From: JAJZIH01 sp021785265
Lineage (GTDB): Bacteria > Pseudomonadota > Gammaproteobacteria > JAKAQQ01
Direction of reading: 5' to 3'
Length of the DNA stretch: 8,283 nucleotides
Assembly: GCA_027338645.1 (NCBI GenBank)
Contig: DAHWSH010000038.1
Span: 1-8,283 of the forward strand
Part shown: one piece after another, positions 6,348-8,283 of the stretch
Numbering within the stretch: the stretch's first letter is position 1
Layout: each line of letters begins with the position of its first letter
Notes under the pieces: generated by a model
The model's database searches: none
Seen by the model: the letters and a program-made list of their open reading frames with translations, nothing else
Told to the model about the DNA's origin: nothing
Program-made: the position numbers and the translations under genes

Positions 6348-7771
6348 CCCGAGGCCTTGGACGGATCCCGGGATGGTGCTGTGGGCCGTCGCCGAACGAC
6401 CATGGTCGCACTCTTCGTGGTTTCCACAGCAGGCGGCGCCGGCAGGAGAGGCCGACTCTCGGCCACCCAGTCGCCGAGAGAAGTCGAGACCATCTCCCGT
6501 TCAATGACCTGGTCGAGCACAGTGAGGCGCTCGTCGACCGCCCGTTCCGGGCTCCCCTCGGGTGCCCGGGTGAAATGGGGATCAGGATTGCGCCCGCGGA
6601 TCGATGAGAGCACATCCATCAGGGAAATATCAGAGAGTTCGCGAGCTGGCGCAAGACCGGGTGTATCCCCTTCCGTGACCAGGAGCAGGCGATTTTCCTG
6701 GAACAGGTCCAGATAACCCTGGACCACATCCGGCGGCAGAAAAAGTCGCTTGCTGAGATTCGCGAGCGTCCACAGGGTCTCCCGCCGCTGGTAGGCCTGG
6801 GCCACGAGATACATGATGAGCAGGCCATCTCGTTCTTGCTCGCGGTTGGTCAGTGTGTAGCGGAGATCGTGAAGGCGAAGCGCCGAAGGATTCTGGACCA
6901 GGAAGCTGATTTCTACCCCCAACAGGAAAATCAGCCAGCTCAAGTATAGCCAGATCATGAACAGGAGAAGGAGCGCAAAACCCGAATAGATTGCCGTATA
7001 GCTCGAGGTAGTCGCGGCAAACTTGGCAAACGCCCATCCCAGTCCTTCCCAAGACAGCCCGGCGATCAGCGCACCGATAAAGGCGGAACGCAGCCGAACC
7101 CGGGTGTTCGGGATGAACATGTACAGGAAAGTGAACGCGCTGATGACCAGAAGGTAGGGTGCGATCCGGATCACCGTGAGATAAAGCACACCAAAGGGTT
7201 GCAGTGCAAGGATCTGCCGGCTCCAATAACTCGAGAGCAGCCCGGCAGTCATTCCCAGAGCGGCAAAGACCAGTACGGGCCCGATCAGGAGGACACTCAG
7301 GTAGTCACTGAAACGGGACATCAGGGTGCGTGACTTGCGGATACGCCAGATATGATTGCAGGCGGATTCGACCTTTTGCAGGAGTGACACGGCGGTATAG
7401 AGCAGCAACAGGAGGCCGAAAGATCCGAGCACACTGGCCTTGACGCGTCGGATAAAAGACAGGATGCGCTGGGCAATCAGGATGCCGTGGCTTCCCATGG
7501 GAGCAACAAAGCGGATCAGAAAGGGCAATAGCACGTGATGCCAACCAAAACCCTTGAGCACCGAAAGGGCAATGGCAATGAGCGGAACGAGGGAGAGAAA
7601 GGTCGTATAGACCAGGCTCATGGCCCTGAGGTTAATTTGCGAACTGCTGTATTCTCGGACCAGGGCGCGTCCCCAGAACCAGGAATGACGCAGACCCTTG
7701 AGCATCCGTTGCCCCGAGCGAACCAACGAGCGCCAGACCAGCCGGGAACGAAGCTTGATTCGGAGTTTCAT
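6344..7771 (-). CDS. YihY/UPF0761 family inner-membrane protein with C-terminal extension
   Basis: This 475-residue protein belongs to the YihY/BrkB group, once mislabelled ribonuclease BN. No enzymatic role is established for the family. About six membrane segments are visible: roughly 52-73, 113-132, 158-181, 193-222, 228-250 and 262-293. Family landmarks are the segment MSLVYTTFLSLVPLIAIALS (51-70), the YMFIPNTRVRLRSAFIGALIAG stretch (217-238) and the signature around FMIWLYLSWLIFLLGVEIS (271-289). Residues 1-50 are basic and probably cytosolic. After the last membrane helix, about 180 residues remain, longer than the E. coli protein (about 290 residues in all). Residues 310-390 look like a winged-helix fold, and 390-475 is a charged, proline-rich tail. 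The ATG at 7771 has no clear Shine-Dalgarno site; Met23 (7705) is an alternative start with no better one. The M61 gene follows in the same direction. Confidence 0.88.
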   Translation of the reverse strand: MKLRIKLRSRLVWRSLVRSGQRMLKGLRHSWFWGRALVREYSSSQINLRAMSLVYTTFLSLVPLIAIALSVLKGFGWHHVLLPFLIRFVAPMGSHGILIAQRILSFIRRVKASVLGSFGLLLLLYTAVSLLQKVESACNHIWRIRKSRTLMSRFSDYLSVLLIGPVLVFAALGMTAGLLSSYWSRQILALQPFGVLYLTVIRIAPYLLVISAFTFLYMFIPNTRVRLRSAFIGALIAGLSWEGLGWAFAKFAATTSSYTAIYSGFALLLLFMIWLYLSWLIFLLGVEISFLVQNPSALRLHDLRYTLTNREQERDGLLIMYLVAQAYQRRETLWTLANLSKRLFLPPDVVQGYLDLFQENRLLLVTEGDTPGLAPARELSDISLMDVLSSIRGRNPDPHFTRAPEGSPERAVDERLTVLDQVIEREMVSTSLGDWVAESRPLLPAPPAVETTKSATMVVRRRPTAPSRDPSKASG

Positions 7772-7804
7772 GGCACTGGCTCAAATCCAGGCAGAACGCA
7801 TTTA

Positions 7805-7813
7805 AGCATAGCA
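7805..7813 (-). promoter_or_regulatory. Possible extended -10 element for the yihY-like gene
   Basis: The minus strand reads TGC-TATGCT (7813-7805), an extended -10 motif with four of six core matches. It would start transcription near 7798, about 27 bases before the ATG. No -35 box is seen at the right distance, which extended -10 promoters can tolerate. It is the only candidate in the gap before the gene. Confidence 0.3.
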
Positions 7814-7834
7814 AAAAAGAGGGAGAAACCGAGT

Positions 7835-7853
7835 CCAGCCCCGGCAAGGCTGG
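7835..7853. repeat. Perfect 6-bp inverted repeat upstream of the yihY-like gene
   Basis: CCAGCC (7835-7840) and GGCTGG (7848-7853) flank a 7-base spacer. On the minus strand a run of six T follows only after about 17 bases, so it is not a standard terminator. It sits about 25 bases upstream of the extended -10 element and could be an operator or chance. A second, looser pair, GGGACC (7901-7906) and GGTCCC (7927-7932), lies nearby. The 238 bases from 7772 to 8009 hold no convincing gene. Confidence 0.35.
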
Positions 7854-8009
7854 GCATAAGCCGGACTTGTTTGTGCCATGATAGCCATGGGGTATCTCAA
7901 GGGACCACCCCACCCATCCCAATACCGGTCCCGGGAGGCTGTCTGTGCGCTTCTGGGTCGGTGTCACGGATTCCCACTGGTTTGGATTCCTGAAGGAGCA
8001 CCCGTTCGA

Positions 8010-8283
8010 GGAGACCAGCTGCTAGCCACCCTACACCCATACGCCAGTGGACATGCCCCGATTGTGGAACCCTCCATGACCGGGATGTGAATGCGGCCAG
8101 GAATCTTCCGGCCCTTGGCCTGGCGGCCCCAAGCCGCTCTACGACGAGTTCCGTCGAATGTGATGCCTGTGGAGAAGAAGGCTCTGGCGTTAGCCAGTCT
8201 GGCAACGTGAAACCGGCTTCGACGAAGCAGGAAATCAGCACCAAACTACCTCTGCGTAGGTTTGGGCAAGTCTGATGGAACGG
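8010..8283 (+). pseudogene. tnpB: 3' remnant of a TnpB gene (IS200/IS605 group)
   Basis: From 8036 one frame reads PIRQWTCPDCGTLHDRDVNA and then ARNL. This is the hallmark C-terminus of TnpB: the second half of the zinc ribbon (Cys codons 8054 and 8063) and the DRDxNAARN motif carrying the last RuvC-type catalytic Asp (codon 8084). Further on, GNVKPASTKQE is typical of the TnpB tail; the frame stops at 8273-8275. Just upstream, 8010-8033 reads GDQLLATL in another frame. It resembles the CGHxLxxL segment that should precede PIRQW, so a frameshift lies at about 8034, and the first Cys pair of the ribbon is not recognisable. After about 8245 a different frame (YLCVGLGKSDG) resembles the ending I recall for related TnpB proteins, suggesting a second shift. 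The RuvC core and N-terminus are absent, so no RNA-guided nuclease can be made. The element's right end lies beyond the window. Confidence 0.8.

Noticed and set aside
7897..8244. A 115-codon minus-strand frame over the TnpB remnant
   Set aside because: The opposite strand carries the unmistakable CPDCG...DRDVNAARN block, so this frame is its shadow.
1..8283. CRISPR array, tRNA, rRNA, toxin-antitoxin pair, defence island or phage genes
   Set aside because: No regularly spaced repeats, no tRNA-like cloverleaf or rRNA segment, and no genes of those types were seen. The only mobile-element trace is the TnpB remnant.

Overview
This 8.3 kb window of GC-rich DNA looks like an ordinary chromosomal stretch from a Gram-negative bacterium, most likely a proteobacterium. 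The pointers are a class I PurE/PurK pair, a YihY-type inner-membrane protein, two exported proteins with Sec-type signal peptides, and canonical Shine-Dalgarno sites. The genus cannot be fixed from the sequence.

Layout, left to right. (1) Positions 1-92 hold the first 30 codons of a minus-strand exported protein that runs off the left edge. (2) Positions 93-463 contain no convincing gene. They carry a likely terminator for the next gene, a candidate sigma70-type promoter pointing left, and operator-like inverted repeats. (3) Positions 464-3362 form a minus-strand cluster read purE, purK, then a major facilitator superfamily transporter. purE and purK are one base apart, and the transporter follows after 45 bases. 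(4) Positions 3363-3484 are a divergent control region with a perfect TATAAT for the rightward gene. (5) Positions 3485-4327 encode an Ntn-hydrolase isoaspartyl peptidase/L-asparaginase on the plus strand, convergent with the next gene. (6) Positions 4346-6268 encode an exported M61-family zinc peptidase with a C-terminal PDZ region. (7) Positions 6344-7771 encode a YihY/UPF0761 membrane protein with a long cytoplasmic C-terminal extension; it is transcribed leftwards towards the M61 gene. (8) The right edge, from about 8010, is a frame-broken remnant of the 3' end of a TnpB gene (IS200/IS605 group). The 238 bases before it hold only small inverted repeats.

Functionally, PurK and PurE act in sequence in de novo purine synthesis: PurK makes N5-CAIR and PurE converts it to CAIR. 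The transporter may be co-transcribed with them. The isoaspartyl peptidase and the M61 peptidase are both hydrolases of peptides or proteins, but they act in different compartments and are on opposite strands, so no shared pathway is evident. I found no sign of a previously undescribed multi-gene system. The most noteworthy items are the TnpB fossil with its double frame disruption, the paired hairpins in front of the M61 gene, and the operator-like repeats in front of the truncated exported gene.
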